This document shows, in pieces, positions 41,538-49,757 of a stretch of 64,000 nt of DNA. Source of the DNA: an uncultured Sulfitobacter sp. GTDB taxonomy: Bacteria > Pseudomonadota > Alphaproteobacteria > Rhodobacterales > Rhodobacteraceae. The stretch lies in NCBI RefSeq assembly GCF_947499945.1, contig NZ_CANMQD010000008.1:26620-90619 (forward strand), in the 5' to 3' direction. A program made the position numbers and the translations under genes. The first letter of the stretch is position 1, and every line of letters begins with the position of its first letter. The notes below the pieces were generated by a model. That model was not told where the DNA came from and made no database searches. It saw only the letters and a list, made by a program, of their open reading frames with translations.

Positions 41538-41561
41538 AAATCAGTCTCTAACACAGGGTTA
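41538..41561 (-). promoter_or_regulatory. Leader element before kpsT shared with rmlC
   Basis: Minus-strand TAACCCT, a 3-base gap and TTAGAGACTGATTT end 18 bases before the kpsT ATG. It overlaps the kpsE stop codon. The flanking ACCCTGTG and CACAGGGT (41529-41560) can pair, so the element may sit in the loop of an 8-bp RNA hairpin. Confidence 0.45.
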
Positions 41562-42785
41562 TCTCCTGTCCCGTAGGCTGTAATAGATCAGGGCCATGAT
41601 CGACCAAGCGAGCAGCAAGAACAATGCAAGCACAGCCATCAGAACAAGCCGTTGCGGGTATTCTGCGGTTTGCGGCAGGGTTGGTTCGACATAAGACGCA
41701 AGATAGCGGCTTTGACGTGCAATTTTGGCCCGTGCTGCATCCAGTGCCGTGAGGGCAGCACGGTAGGATGTCTCGGCATATTCGCGGTCCACAATCAGAC
41801 CCTCATATTCTGCCATCAAGGTTGGATAGTCTTTTCCGACACCGCCCACTTCCTGACTGGCAAATGTTTCGCGCTCCTCTGCGATGCGTGCGCGGATAAT
41901 CTCGACACTGCGCTGCAACTGTAGCAAACGCGGGTCGGTGGCATTGGCCTGGGCGCGCTCATCGTATTCTATCAAGGCCTCGGCGAGTTGTTGTTGCAAA
42001 TTGTTAACCACCCCCATTTGCCCCTGAAGGTCAGCATTAGGGTCTACAATTTGCGTGACAATGCGAAACTGGGTCAACGCTTCGCGCGCCGTCTTTAGCC
42101 GCGTGACCGCATCCTCCAACTCGACCACAGCGTTGCGCATCAGGTCTTCGCGTGCCGCTGCGTTCAACGCATTAATCATGCTCTGGCTTTCAGCGACGAT
42201 GTCAGCCGCCAGCATTTGTGCCGTCTGCGGATCGAATGCCAGCACACGCAATTCGATGAGCCCCGTACCCTGATCATAAGATATCCGCACCATGCGCTGC
42301 CAATACGACAGCAGATCCTCGATACTTGCATCATTCTCCAGAGAGAACAGCGGATCACTTTCGCGGTTGATCGAATATATGGCCCGCAAATCGCGGCGTA
42401 GATCAATGGCTTCGACCATGCCCTGACTTTGAATGAATTCGTATAAAATATCCGTGTCAGAGGCGCCGCCTCCACCGGTAAACTGCCCCAGATTGCCCAG
42501 AAAATCCGTAGCCCCGCCGCCTTCTTCCTTGCGCACCGTAAATCCGGTTGTCGAGGCGAATTGATCCTCTGCCACGGCCCATAAATACCACACCGCAACA
42601 ATCATCGGTAAAAGAACAACCGCAAAGAAGCTGAGGATCAGCCTGCGATGGCGCTGCTGAAATCTTGCCGGCGGGGCAATTGGCATAACTTTTACGACGG
42701 ATGGGCCTTTGGGCCCTCCTTTTTTCCCTTGATCGGGCTTTGGGGGCGGTGCGGCCTGTAGCTTGGTCTCGGCTGCGTCAGTCAC
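41559..42785 (-). CDS. kpsE: Capsule polysaccharide export inner-membrane protein, KpsE-like
   Basis: A 408-aa polysaccharide co-polymerase-type protein. A membrane segment 'LILSFFAVVLLPMIVAVWY' comes near residue 55 after a proline/lysine-rich cytoplasmic tail. A long periplasmic domain with coiled-coil helices follows ('VELEDAVTRLKTAREAL', 'RLLQLQRSVEIIRARIAEE'), and a second membrane segment 'LVLMAVLALFLLLAWSIMAL' ends the protein. This is the KpsE/BexC layout, which links the inner-membrane exporter to the outer-membrane channel. The start is GTG at 42785 with AAAGG eight bases upstream; a second GTG at 42794 is possible. It is transcribed with kpsT and divergent from kpsM. No KpsD-like outer-membrane protein is present in the window. 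Confidence 0.92.
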   Translation of the reverse strand: MTDAAETKLQAAPPPKPDQGKKGGPKGPSVVKVMPIAPPARFQQRHRRLILSFFAVVLLPMIVAVWYLWAVAEDQFASTTGFTVRKEEGGGATDFLGNLGQFTGGGGASDTDILYEFIQSQGMVEAIDLRRDLRAIYSINRESDPLFSLENDASIEDLLSYWQRMVRISYDQGTGLIELRVLAFDPQTAQMLAADIVAESQSMINALNAAAREDLMRNAVVELEDAVTRLKTAREALTQFRIVTQIVDPNADLQGQMGVVNNLQQQLAEALIEYDERAQANATDPRLLQLQRSVEIIRARIAEERETFASQEVGGVGKDYPTLMAEYEGLIVDREYAETSYRAALTALDAARAKIARQSRYLASYVEPTLPQTAEYPQRLVLMAVLALFLLLAWSIMALIYYSLRDRR

Positions 42786-42871
42786 GGGGCACACCTTTCA
42801 GGGCTTTGAATTCATGCCCCCTTCCTACATAATTGCAAAGTCCATTGCCAGTCTGGCGGAGCAACCTCTTC

Positions 42872-43693
42872 ATGTCTTCATCCTCTCAAGATCCATCAAC
42901 GCTCAGGCCGGTACACCAACGTGTGCGTGCCTATGCAACACCGCGCACCATTATGGCGCTGATATTGCGCGAGATGTCCACGCGCTATGGCCGCTCTGCG
43001 GGTGGGTTCATCTGGGCGATCCTTGAACCGTTGGGTGTGATCATTATTCTCGCTCTGGCATTTAGCCTTTTGTTTCGCACCCCAGCGTTAGGCACCAGCT
43101 TTGTCCTGTTCTACGCATCGGGGTATCTACCATTTCATGTCTACCAGTCGGTCTCGCTGTTTGTCTCGCGCGCTCTCAACTTCTCACGGCCCTTGATGTT
43201 CTACCCCTCGGTCACTTGGATAGACGCATTGCTGGCACGGTTCATTCTGAACACACTGACCGGATTCATGGTCACCTATATCGTATTGGCCGGCATGATC
43301 CTGACGATCGACACCCGCATTGTACTTGATGTGATGCCGATCATCTGGGCACTGAGCCTTGCCGCCCTTCTGGGACTGGCTGTCGGGGCTTTGAACTGCG
43401 CTTTGATCGGGTTGATCCAGACGTGGGATCTCATCTGGTCAATCGTCTCACGGCCCTTGTTTCTGGCGTCGGGTATTTTGTTCATCTATGAGGACATGCC
43501 ACAATTCATACAGAACATTCTGTGGTATAATCCGATCATTCATGTGGTTGGTATTTTACGCACAGGTCTCTACCCGATGTATAACGCCGATTATGCATCC
43601 TCGGCTTATGTTATCGGGTTTTCATTGATCGCACTGGCGCTGGGGCTGCTGTTGTTGCACCGCTTCCATAAGGATATCCTGAACGAGAATTGA
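42872..43693 (+). CDS. kpsM: Polysaccharide export ABC permease, KpsM-like
   Basis: A 273-aa ABC-2 permease with six likely membrane segments (for example 'WAILEPLGVIIILALAFSLLF', 'FVLFYASGYLPF', 'IVLAGMILTI' and 'VIGFSLIALALGLLLL'). 'LILREMSTRYGRSAGGFIWAI' is the typical opening of KpsM/Wzm permeases. The ATG at 42872 is used because the conserved part starts there; the open frame reaches a TTG at 42833. It is divergent from kpsE by about 86 bases and converges with the glycosyltransferase gene at 43715. The usual adjacency of kpsM with kpsT is broken here by opposite strands. Confidence 0.93.
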   Translation: MSSSSQDPSTLRPVHQRVRAYATPRTIMALILREMSTRYGRSAGGFIWAILEPLGVIIILALAFSLLFRTPALGTSFVLFYASGYLPFHVYQSVSLFVSRALNFSRPLMFYPSVTWIDALLARFILNTLTGFMVTYIVLAGMILTIDTRIVLDVMPIIWALSLAALLGLAVGALNCALIGLIQTWDLIWSIVSRPLFLASGILFIYEDMPQFIQNILWYNPIIHVVGILRTGLYPMYNADYASSAYVIGFSLIALALGLLLLHRFHKDILNEN

Positions 43694-43714
43694 GGACACG
43701 GCTGGCGTGTAGCC

Positions 43715-44743
43715 TCACTCTGTCATTTTCAGAATATCGTCATGTGCCACATCCCGTTTGCCGCGCAAACCGTCCCTGACAGCACGCCACAACAGCCGGT
43801 AGAACACAGCCCGTTCACCGCCATGTGCACGACCTTTTAAAACCCATTTGGGCAGCACCAACAGCAGCAGGGGCCAGAACAACCATCCTGCCGCCATGCG
43901 GTACAGGATCAATAGATTGCGGTGGTAATAATAAACCTTCCACAGCGGCCTGAACCGCCCGTCATCGGCCAGCGTCGAGCAGTCATGCTCAAACCGCACT
44001 TGTGGCAGAAATCCGATCTGCCCCCCGCTACGGCTTAGGGTCAGGGAATAGATACCATCATCGCCGTACACAAAAAGCGATGGATCGGGATAGCCAATTT
44101 TCCCGACTGCGGCAGCCGAGATAAAGAACCCCACAAAAGATGTAATATCGACAGGCGTTATGGGCGCATCATCCGCATAGGCAGCAGGATCGAGGTGAAA
44201 GCCGCTGCGCCCGCCAAGGCGGAGCAATGTTTTGAAGAACACAGACGTATGCGCAAACGGATTGCGCGACGGGCGGTTCATTTCGCAGATGCGCCCGTCG
44301 GGAAAATACACCGCCGCCGCCGCTGCGTCCCAACCTGTCAGATCGGTAGCGTGGAATGCCGCCAGTGCCGCCGCTTGCGGTCGTGCATCATCATCCATCA
44401 CCACAAGCCAGTCTGGCGCGTGATCGACCATTGCGGCCTTCATGCCCGCCTCGAACCCGCCAGCGCCGCCCATGTTGCGCGACAACAGCCGCAGATCAAG
44501 GCGCGGATGGCTTTGTGTTTGCAGCCATGCACCGGTGCCATCAGTGCTGGCGTTATCTACAACAACCACGACTGCCAAATCGCGCTGTGGCACAGCCATC
44601 AACCGCGCCAGCGTTACCTTAAGCTGTTCCAGCCGGTTATACGTCACCACAACGGCCACCAGCCGCCCCGCACTTTGTGGCCTTGCCTCACCTTGCTCCA
44701 CGATAGATTCCCTGCCCTGCTGTGCTTCACAGGGTAGGGTCAT
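43715..44743 (-). CDS. GT2 family glycosyltransferase
   Basis: A 342-aa GT-A transferase. 'VVVTYNRLEQLK' and 'VVDNASTDGT' bind the nucleotide, 'MDDDARPQ' is the DXD-type metal site, and 'SFVGFFISAAAVGKIGYPDP' then 'FVYGDDGIYSLTL' match rhamnosyl- and galactofuranosyl-transferases of the GlfT1/WbbL type. The hydrophobic C-terminal stretch 'LFWPLLLLVLPKWVL' suggests membrane attachment. The ATG has AAAGG upstream. It is divergent from rmlA by 103 bases and probably adds a rhamnose or galactofuranose unit to the growing chain; the exact sugar cannot be told. Confidence 0.88.
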   Translation of the reverse strand: MTLPCEAQQGRESIVEQGEARPQSAGRLVAVVVTYNRLEQLKVTLARLMAVPQRDLAVVVVVDNASTDGTGAWLQTQSHPRLDLRLLSRNMGGAGGFEAGMKAAMVDHAPDWLVVMDDDARPQAAALAAFHATDLTGWDAAAAAVYFPDGRICEMNRPSRNPFAHTSVFFKTLLRLGGRSGFHLDPAAYADDAPITPVDITSFVGFFISAAAVGKIGYPDPSLFVYGDDGIYSLTLSRSGGQIGFLPQVRFEHDCSTLADDGRFRPLWKVYYYHRNLLILYRMAAGWLFWPLLLLVLPKWVLKGRAHGGERAVFYRLLWRAVRDGLRGKRDVAHDDILKMTE

Positions 44744-44804
44744 AAAATGCCTTTCATGTCAAATTAACCACGCCCAAAAACTGCCAGAATTGCTTAGTAG
44801 ATCA

Positions 44805-44824
44805 CTCCCGAGTATCTCTGGGAG
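44805..44824. promoter_or_regulatory. Small inverted repeat in the divergent GT2/rmlA gap
   Basis: CTCCC and GGGAG are ten bases apart, and the embedded ATCTC-TGG-GAGAT is also inverted. It ends 22 bases before the rmlA ATG. A hairpin in the rmlA leader or an operator for the divergent pair is possible. Confidence 0.35.
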
Positions 44825-44846
44825 ATACAGCAAAAAAGGACCGCAC

Positions 44847-45719
44847 ATGCGCAAAGGGATCATTCTGGCAGGGGGCAGCGGCACGCGCCTTTATCCGATC
44901 ACCATTGGTGTGTCCAAACAGCTGTTGCCTATCTATGACAAGCCGATGATCTATTACCCGCTGTCGGTGCTGATGCTGGCAGGCATCCGCGAGATTGCGA
45001 TCATCACCACCCCAGAGGACGCTGAGCAATTCCGCCGTACACTCGGCGACGGCAGCCAATGGGGGCTTGAGTTCACCTATCTTGTACAGCCGACACCGGA
45101 CGGGTTGGCACAAGCATACCTGCTTGCGCGCGACTTTCTGGATGGCGCGCCTTCAGCAATGGTGTTGGGCGACAACATATTCTTTGGTCACGGCCTGCCC
45201 GAGGTTCTGGCCGCTGCTGACGCTGTTGCAACTGGAGGGACTGTGTTTGGCTACCGCGTAGCCGATCCAGAGCGCTACGGCGTTGTAGATTTCGATCCGA
45301 AGGGTCGTGTGCGTGCCATTGTTGAAAAACCCGCAGTGGCACCCTCACCCTATGCTGTGACGGGCCTCTACTTTTTAGATGGTACCGCACCAGAGCGTGC
45401 CGCAGATGTACGCCCCTCAAAGCGCGGGGAGTTGGAGATCACCTCGCTTTTGCAAATGTATCTCGATGATGATGCGTTGAACGTGCAGCAGATGGGGCGC
45501 GGGTTTGCATGGCTTGATACTGGCACGCACGGCTCTTTACTGGATGCTGGTAATTTTGTGCGCACCTTGTCCGAGCGTCAGGGCCTACAAGTGGGATGCC
45601 CCGAAGAAATCGCATATGGTCACGGCTGGATCACCGCCGACGCACTACGCGCACGCGCCGCATTGTTTGCCAAGAACAGCTATGGCGACTATCTGCTCGG
45701 GCTTTTGAAACCCATCTGA
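44847..45719 (+). CDS. rmlA: Glucose-1-phosphate thymidylyltransferase RmlA
   Basis: A 290-aa nucleotidyltransferase that makes dTDP-glucose, the first step to dTDP-L-rhamnose. It has 'GIILAGGSGTRLYP' at the N-terminus, 'QLLPIYDKPMIYYPLS', 'GDNIFFG', 'IVEKP' and 'WLDTGTHGSL', all RmlA signatures. The ATG at 44847 is preceded by AAAGGA; the open frame extends back to 44442 only as a chance extension over the divergent glycosyltransferase gene. It ends 21 bases before a parS-like site. Its position apart from rmlB, rmlC and rmlD means the four rhamnose genes cannot share one promoter. Confidence 0.96.
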   Translation: MRKGIILAGGSGTRLYPITIGVSKQLLPIYDKPMIYYPLSVLMLAGIREIAIITTPEDAEQFRRTLGDGSQWGLEFTYLVQPTPDGLAQAYLLARDFLDGAPSAMVLGDNIFFGHGLPEVLAAADAVATGGTVFGYRVADPERYGVVDFDPKGRVRAIVEKPAVAPSPYAVTGLYFLDGTAPERAADVRPSKRGELEITSLLQMYLDDDALNVQQMGRGFAWLDTGTHGSLLDAGNFVRTLSERQGLQVGCPEEIAYGHGWITADALRARAALFAKNSYGDYLLGLLKPI

Positions 45720-45739
45720 GGGCAGGGGGTCCAACTGGG

Positions 45740-45759
45740 ATGTTTCGCGCGCGAAACAT
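45740..45759. promoter_or_regulatory. parS-like palindrome 1
   Basis: A perfect 20-base palindrome containing TGTTTCGCGCGCGAAACA. It resembles the ParB-binding site TGTTTCACGTGAAACA with two extra central bases. It lies between rmlA and the end of parB. Two close variants follow at 46844 and 51032. Confidence 0.75.
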
Positions 45760-45790
45760 TTGCTGCCAGCAACGATATTAGACTCTAATA

Positions 45791-46771
45791 TTAGGTCCAG
45801 TCTCTAATAAACTGCTCTAACGCCTTGCGTAACTCAGGCGTGACCCCCGCACCATGCAGCGTGATGCTGCCATCCTTGCCGGTCCGCATCTCAACACCGG
45901 GCGGCTTTTCAGGCGGGCTCGGGCGGACTTTGGGCTGCCTCATGCTCTGCTCGAGAATACGCTGTTCGTCCTCTGAAGTTTGCGCTGTGACCAGTGCGGT
46001 GCGCAACCGTTTGACCAGCGTCGCATCCGCCTCCAATGCCTTTGACAGGGCAAGGCCCAGCCGCTCCCCCAAAGCACCGGGAAAGGCCAGATGACCATCC
46101 AGCGCCTCAACAACCGTTAGGAAGCTGCGGATTTTGGACCGTTTGGGGCGCGATGCCGCATGATAGAGACTAAGAAGGGCTGCTTTGTGAGTGGGGAATA
46201 CCCCTTGCTCAACGGCTTTGAGGGCGATGCGTGCACGCTCGAAATAGCTCAGACCGACGCGGATCTCGTTTTCCTCAACCATGGCAAGATACGCATCCGA
46301 GGCATCAGCAGGATGGCGGATCAAGGCCTGTACTGTGGCCCCTCCGCCGTCTATTTGCAGCGCCCGTAGCGCGGTGAGGCGACGCCAGCCCGAGATTAGC
46401 CCGTATTGGCCGCCCCCCAGATCCGCGACCTCGATCGGCGCTTGCTGGCCACGGGCGCGCAGACTGGCCTTGAGGGCATCCATCTCTGCGCTGTCAGCGA
46501 CCACGCGGTCCCGCACCAGATGGCTGGCATCCACAGCGTCCAGAGGCAAATCCAATACCATACGCCCACTGGCGCGGGCCTCACTGAGCACTTGGGTGAC
46601 TTCTTCAAAAGCGGCTGCCATTGCGGCATCTCCAGCCACATCCGCGATTGGCGCAGAACGGTTCGGGGCCACGCCCTGCGGATAGGTGGGGAACTTCATA
46701 TTTTTCTCCGGTGGGCTATCCCCCTCCAGATGTGTTGGGTTGGCGGGGGTCAGGCGTTTGCGTTTGGCCAT
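45791..46771 (-). CDS. parB: Plasmid partition protein ParB
   Basis: A 326-aa centromere-binding protein. 'IEVADLGGGQYGLISGWRRLTALRAL' contains the ParB nuclease-fold motif G-x-R-R-L-x-A, preceded by 'LKASLRARGQQAPIEV', and a helix-turn-helix region follows ('KAALLSLYHAASRPKRSKIRSFLTVV', quoted as two parts of a longer helix pair). The N-terminus is basic ('KRKRLTP') and the C-terminus would dimerise. The ATG at 46771 has GGAGG seven bases upstream; the longer open frame to 46909 overlaps parA and is not used. It works with ParA and the nearby parS-like palindromes. Confidence 0.92.
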   Translation of the reverse strand: MAKRKRLTPANPTHLEGDSPPEKNMKFPTYPQGVAPNRSAPIADVAGDAAMAAAFEEVTQVLSEARASGRMVLDLPLDAVDASHLVRDRVVADSAEMDALKASLRARGQQAPIEVADLGGGQYGLISGWRRLTALRALQIDGGGATVQALIRHPADASDAYLAMVEENEIRVGLSYFERARIALKAVEQGVFPTHKAALLSLYHAASRPKRSKIRSFLTVVEALDGHLAFPGALGERLGLALSKALEADATLVKRLRTALVTAQTSEDEQRILEQSMRQPKVRPSPPEKPPGVEMRTGKDGSITLHGAGVTPELRKALEQFIRDWT

Positions 46772-46801
46772 GGAAATGCCTCCGGTAGACTGCGTGATAG
46801 C

Positions 46802-46832
46802 CCTGAATAGAGCCTGAATAGACCGTACGGTC
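46802..46832 (-). promoter_or_regulatory. Direct repeats and palindrome between parA and parB
   Basis: CCTGAATAGA occurs twice, 11 bases apart (46802 and 46813), next to the 12-base palindrome GACCGTACGGTC (46821-46832). Lying in the short parA-parB gap beside a parS-like site, these could be operators through which ParA or ParB regulates parB. Confidence 0.45.
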
Positions 46833-46843
46833 GAAAATCTGAT

Positions 46844-46863
46844 ATGTTTCGCGTGCGAAACAT
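46844..46863. promoter_or_regulatory. parS-like palindrome 2
   Basis: ATGTTTCGCGTGCGAAACAT, a palindrome apart from the central pair, directly after the parA stop codon. It differs from site 1 by one base. Confidence 0.75.
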
Positions 46864-48252
46864 CTAGTCGGGTGTCTCTTGCTGTGCCGCCAGCTCGTCG
46901 CGCCGCCATGACCCGATAAGCAGTTGCTTGAACGCAGCATAAGTCGCATCAAATGTCTCACGACCCCGTGCATATGTCTCGCGGTTAAAATCGCGATAGT
47001 CAGCCTCATAGATGCCCTGAACCTGCTCGCCGGCCTGTCCGATGAGAGCGGTGAAATCCTGACGGTGCGGTGACAGGGTGGTCCCCAGATAGGCCTGCAT
47101 GAGGGCAGCAAGTTCTGCCTGCTGCGCCCCGTCATAGCGCGTGACAACCGCACGCACTGCGTCCCACTCGAACCTGAGCCCGTCTTTGCCAAGGGCACGC
47201 GCGGCCATATTCTCGGCCTCCTCGATGGAGCCAAAGGTGGCATGCAGCATATCAAAGAAGCGGCCCGTGCTATCGAATTCGAGAAATGAGGCCCCAAGCG
47301 GCACCAGTAAAATATCCGCAGCCGCCAAGCCATTGATCGTCAAATAGCCGAGGGCAGGGGGCGTATCGAGGAAAATCACATCGTATTTATCCAGCACCCC
47401 GTCTGCATCAAGGATATCGGTCAATGCATCCCACAGCTTCCAGCCGCGCCCCTGCATGCGCCAAACCGGCACCTGAAACTCGGCCCAATAGAGGTTGAGC
47501 TGTGCACCGATGAGATCGATGTTGGGCCAATGGGTGGGTCGGATCAGATCACCCGCCTTGATGTCCAGCGCATCCGACAACGTATCATCCAACGGCTGCG
47601 GCGCTTCGCCCAGATCAAGGCGGCGCTGGTTGGCGTTGCGCAGATGCTCGGCATAATGACGGGCCAGCAGGGGAAAAACGGTTTGCCACTCATCCTCGAT
47701 TTTGCCGCCAAAGATCGACGTCATGGACCCTTGGCTGTCCAGATCAATCACAAGCACACGGTAGCCGTCCAATGCGGCGGACATTGCCAGATGTGCCGCA
47801 GTGGAGGTCTTGCCAACGCCCCCTTTGAAATTGGCAACAGCAACCATTTTTGCAGGCATCCCTTTGGGGCGGTAGGGCAGGTATTCTTTTGCCTTTGATC
47901 CGTCTTTGCCGAAATGCGCCCGCAAGCGCAGGACTTCATCCAGCGTAAACCATTTGGCACCAGCAGGTGTTTCCGAGCGCCCTTGCGGCAAATCGGGATG
48001 CGTCTTGAGCACGCGGCGGAAATGACCCGTCGCAACAGGGATTAGATACCGGGTGATTTCCCAAGTCGAAAACAGCCGTAAAGATCGCGATCCATTCTCC
48101 TCAAGCCCGCGCCCCGCCAGATCATCACGCCCCGCAGCACAGGCCCGTGCTATCGCTTCAAACCCGTCGGTGCCTGTTGGCGCTCCCAGTCCCGCAAGGG
48201 CCGTATCAGGATCAATATTGAAATAGGGCGGGAGAGTTTTATCAGAGCTCAT
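46864..48252 (-). CDS. parA: Plasmid partition ATPase ParA
   Basis: A 462-aa Walker-type partition ATPase. The deviant Walker A 'NFKGGVGKTS' and 'VIDLDSQGSMT' (switch I) are present, and 'DVIFLDTPPALG' is the Walker B. The N-terminal 120 residues form a helix-turn-helix-type DNA-binding region ('TPAGAKWFTLDEVLRLRAHF'), as in large type Ia ParA proteins that also repress their own promoter. It sits upstream of parB and divergent from repA, across the origin region. The ATG at 48252 is used; an in-frame ATG at 48285 is possible. An assignment to the replicon-specific ParA of RepA-type roseobacter plasmids is likely but not tested. Confidence 0.93.
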   Translation of the reverse strand: MSSDKTLPPYFNIDPDTALAGLGAPTGTDGFEAIARACAAGRDDLAGRGLEENGSRSLRLFSTWEITRYLIPVATGHFRRVLKTHPDLPQGRSETPAGAKWFTLDEVLRLRAHFGKDGSKAKEYLPYRPKGMPAKMVAVANFKGGVGKTSTAAHLAMSAALDGYRVLVIDLDSQGSMTSIFGGKIEDEWQTVFPLLARHYAEHLRNANQRRLDLGEAPQPLDDTLSDALDIKAGDLIRPTHWPNIDLIGAQLNLYWAEFQVPVWRMQGRGWKLWDALTDILDADGVLDKYDVIFLDTPPALGYLTINGLAAADILLVPLGASFLEFDSTGRFFDMLHATFGSIEEAENMAARALGKDGLRFEWDAVRAVVTRYDGAQQAELAALMQAYLGTTLSPHRQDFTALIGQAGEQVQGIYEADYRDFNRETYARGRETFDATYAAFKQLLIGSWRRDELAAQQETPD

Positions 48253-48515
48253 CGGCGCGTACCTTCGGTAGTGAAGCATCTTCATGTGTGCAGTTTTGAG
48301 TAAGGTATCAGAAAACAGCGCACATGGAAGGTTTTAGATTACATACACTTCTTTTCCTAAGCAATTCAGGGATTAAATGGATGGTACATCCTTCTGATTG
48401 AGCAAATCCGGATGGCTGTAGTGTTAAATAATTTGTTATATTATTGTTAGAGTGATCTGTCTTTCTCTGAACTTACTGATTTTGTGTAGCTTTAAGGCAT
48501 TTTATTCTACAAGGC

Positions 48516-48640
48516 GACTCTGAAACCACGCTGGCCCGACTCTGATACCCCGTTCAAGTGACTCTGATACCTCGTTGGGATAGAGCAAAGAACTGGACGC
48601 ACCCTGTGGATAACTTTAGGCTGATGTCACTGAAACCCCG
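48516..48640 (+). repeat. Four iterons on a 22-base grid
   Basis: GACTCTGAAACCACG (48516), GACTCTGATACCCCG (48538), GACTCTGATACCTCG (48560) and GTCACTGAAACCCCG (48626). The first three are exactly 22 bases apart and the fourth is 66 (3 x 22) after the third, so all face the same side of the helix. Probable RepA binding sites. Confidence 0.75.
48605..48613 (-). promoter_or_regulatory. DnaA box in the origin
   Basis: TGTGGATAA on the plus strand is a perfect TTATCCACA DnaA box on the minus strand. It lies in the gap between the third and fourth iterons. Confidence 0.65.
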
Positions 48641-48720
48641 AAAGCAGAATCGCACATAAGCGATCGTCAAAAAAGGGGAACAGCGCGGACGAGCATCCGC
48701 TTGAGGCAAGGACAGGCAGA

Positions 48721-49740
48721 ATGGTGAACCCTTCTATAGCGACGGGCTTAGGTCCCGCGTTACACCCCACAGCAGACTTCTTTGTCTGTGATGTGTTTGG
48801 GATGGCGATCAAAGATGATCTTGCCTCGATGGAGCATCCGCTTTTCTCACTTTCCACACGGCCTGATCGCCGGATACTGGAGTATGCCCACAACGGCACA
48901 CAGATCACGATTACGCCCTCGGTGAAGGGGCGTGCGACAATCCATGACAAAGACATTCTTATTTTCTGCACCAGCCAGCTGATGGCGGCGATCAATGCAG
49001 GGCGTGCGGTGAGCCGGACGTTGCATCTCACCGCGCATGACCTGTTGGTGGCCACCAACCGTGATACCTCCGGCGATGGCTACACCCGTCTGCGCGAAGC
49101 CTTCGAGCGGCTGGCAGGGACACGCATCACGACCAATCTGGCGACAGGCGGGGTGGAGGTGACATCAGGATTTGGCCTGATCGATAGTTGGGAAATTGTG
49201 CGCCGCAGCCGCGGGGGCCGCATGATCAGCGTCACGGTCACATTGTCGGAATGGCTGTTTCGGGCGGTTTGTGCCAAATCTGTTCTGACACTCAGCCGCG
49301 ATTATTTCCGTCTGCGCAAGCCGCTGGAGCGGCGCGTTTATGAATTGGCGCGCAAACACTGTGGTCGGCAAAGCGGGTGGCGGGTGAGTGTTGCAACCTT
49401 GCATAAAAAATCAGGCTCTGCATCGCCGGTGCGGGTATTTCGCGCCGCGCTGCGCCGCATGATCGTGGATGCCCATTTACCCGATTATACGATGTCCGAG
49501 ATCCCGGGCGATACCATTCAGTTCGAGCGGCGCAGCGCCGTGATCGAACCTGACCTCGACATGCCTGTGATTTCACCCGATGCGCTTGAAGCGGCGCGTG
49601 CACTTGCGCCGGGGTATGATGTTTATGCGCTGGAGGACGATTGGCGCAGCTGGTGGGCAAACAGCGGGCGCAAACGGTTGTCTGCACCCGACAAGGCCTT
49701 CCTTGGCTGGGTCAAGGCACGCATTAAAAACCCGTCCTGA
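48721..49740 (+). CDS. repA: Replication initiator protein RepA
   Basis: A 339-aa initiator of the RPA-type family on alphaproteobacterial plasmids: 'HPLFSLSTRPDRRILEYAHNG' near residue 39, 'GRATIHDKDILIFC', 'LLVATNRDTSGDGYTRLREAFERLAGT' (quoted part of a helical pair) and 'YFRLRKPLERRVYELARKHCG' resemble the paired winged helices of iteron-binding initiators. It starts 80 bases after the last iteron, is divergent from parA and has AAGGA upstream of the ATG. A RepA-I class is likely from the context of rhamnose genes. It should bind the iterons at 48516-48640. Confidence 0.9.
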   Translation: MVNPSIATGLGPALHPTADFFVCDVFGMAIKDDLASMEHPLFSLSTRPDRRILEYAHNGTQITITPSVKGRATIHDKDILIFCTSQLMAAINAGRAVSRTLHLTAHDLLVATNRDTSGDGYTRLREAFERLAGTRITTNLATGGVEVTSGFGLIDSWEIVRRSRGGRMISVTVTLSEWLFRAVCAKSVLTLSRDYFRLRKPLERRVYELARKHCGRQSGWRVSVATLHKKSGSASPVRVFRAALRRMIVDAHLPDYTMSEIPGDTIQFERRSAVIEPDLDMPVISPDALEAARALAPGYDVYALEDDWRSWWANSGRKRLSAPDKAFLGWVKARIKNPS

Positions 49741-49757
49741 AATACGCATTAAGCGGA

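Larger units (their letters stand above)
48286..48720. other. Candidate replication origin region
   Basis: This gap between parA and repA holds an AT-rich stretch (about 48421-48450), four iterons on a 22-base grid (48516-48640) and one perfect DnaA box. That is the typical build of an iteron origin: melting region, initiator sites and DnaA site next to the initiator gene. Promoters of parA and repA must also lie here but cannot be named. Confidence 0.7.

Noticed and set aside
41865..41875. A further parS-like site (TGTTTCGCG) in kpsE
   Set aside because: Only a half-site is present and it lies within a coding region.
45798..45810. A third copy of the rmlC/kpsT leader element in the end of parB
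   Set aside because: It is inside a coding sequence and not in front of a start codon; probably chance.
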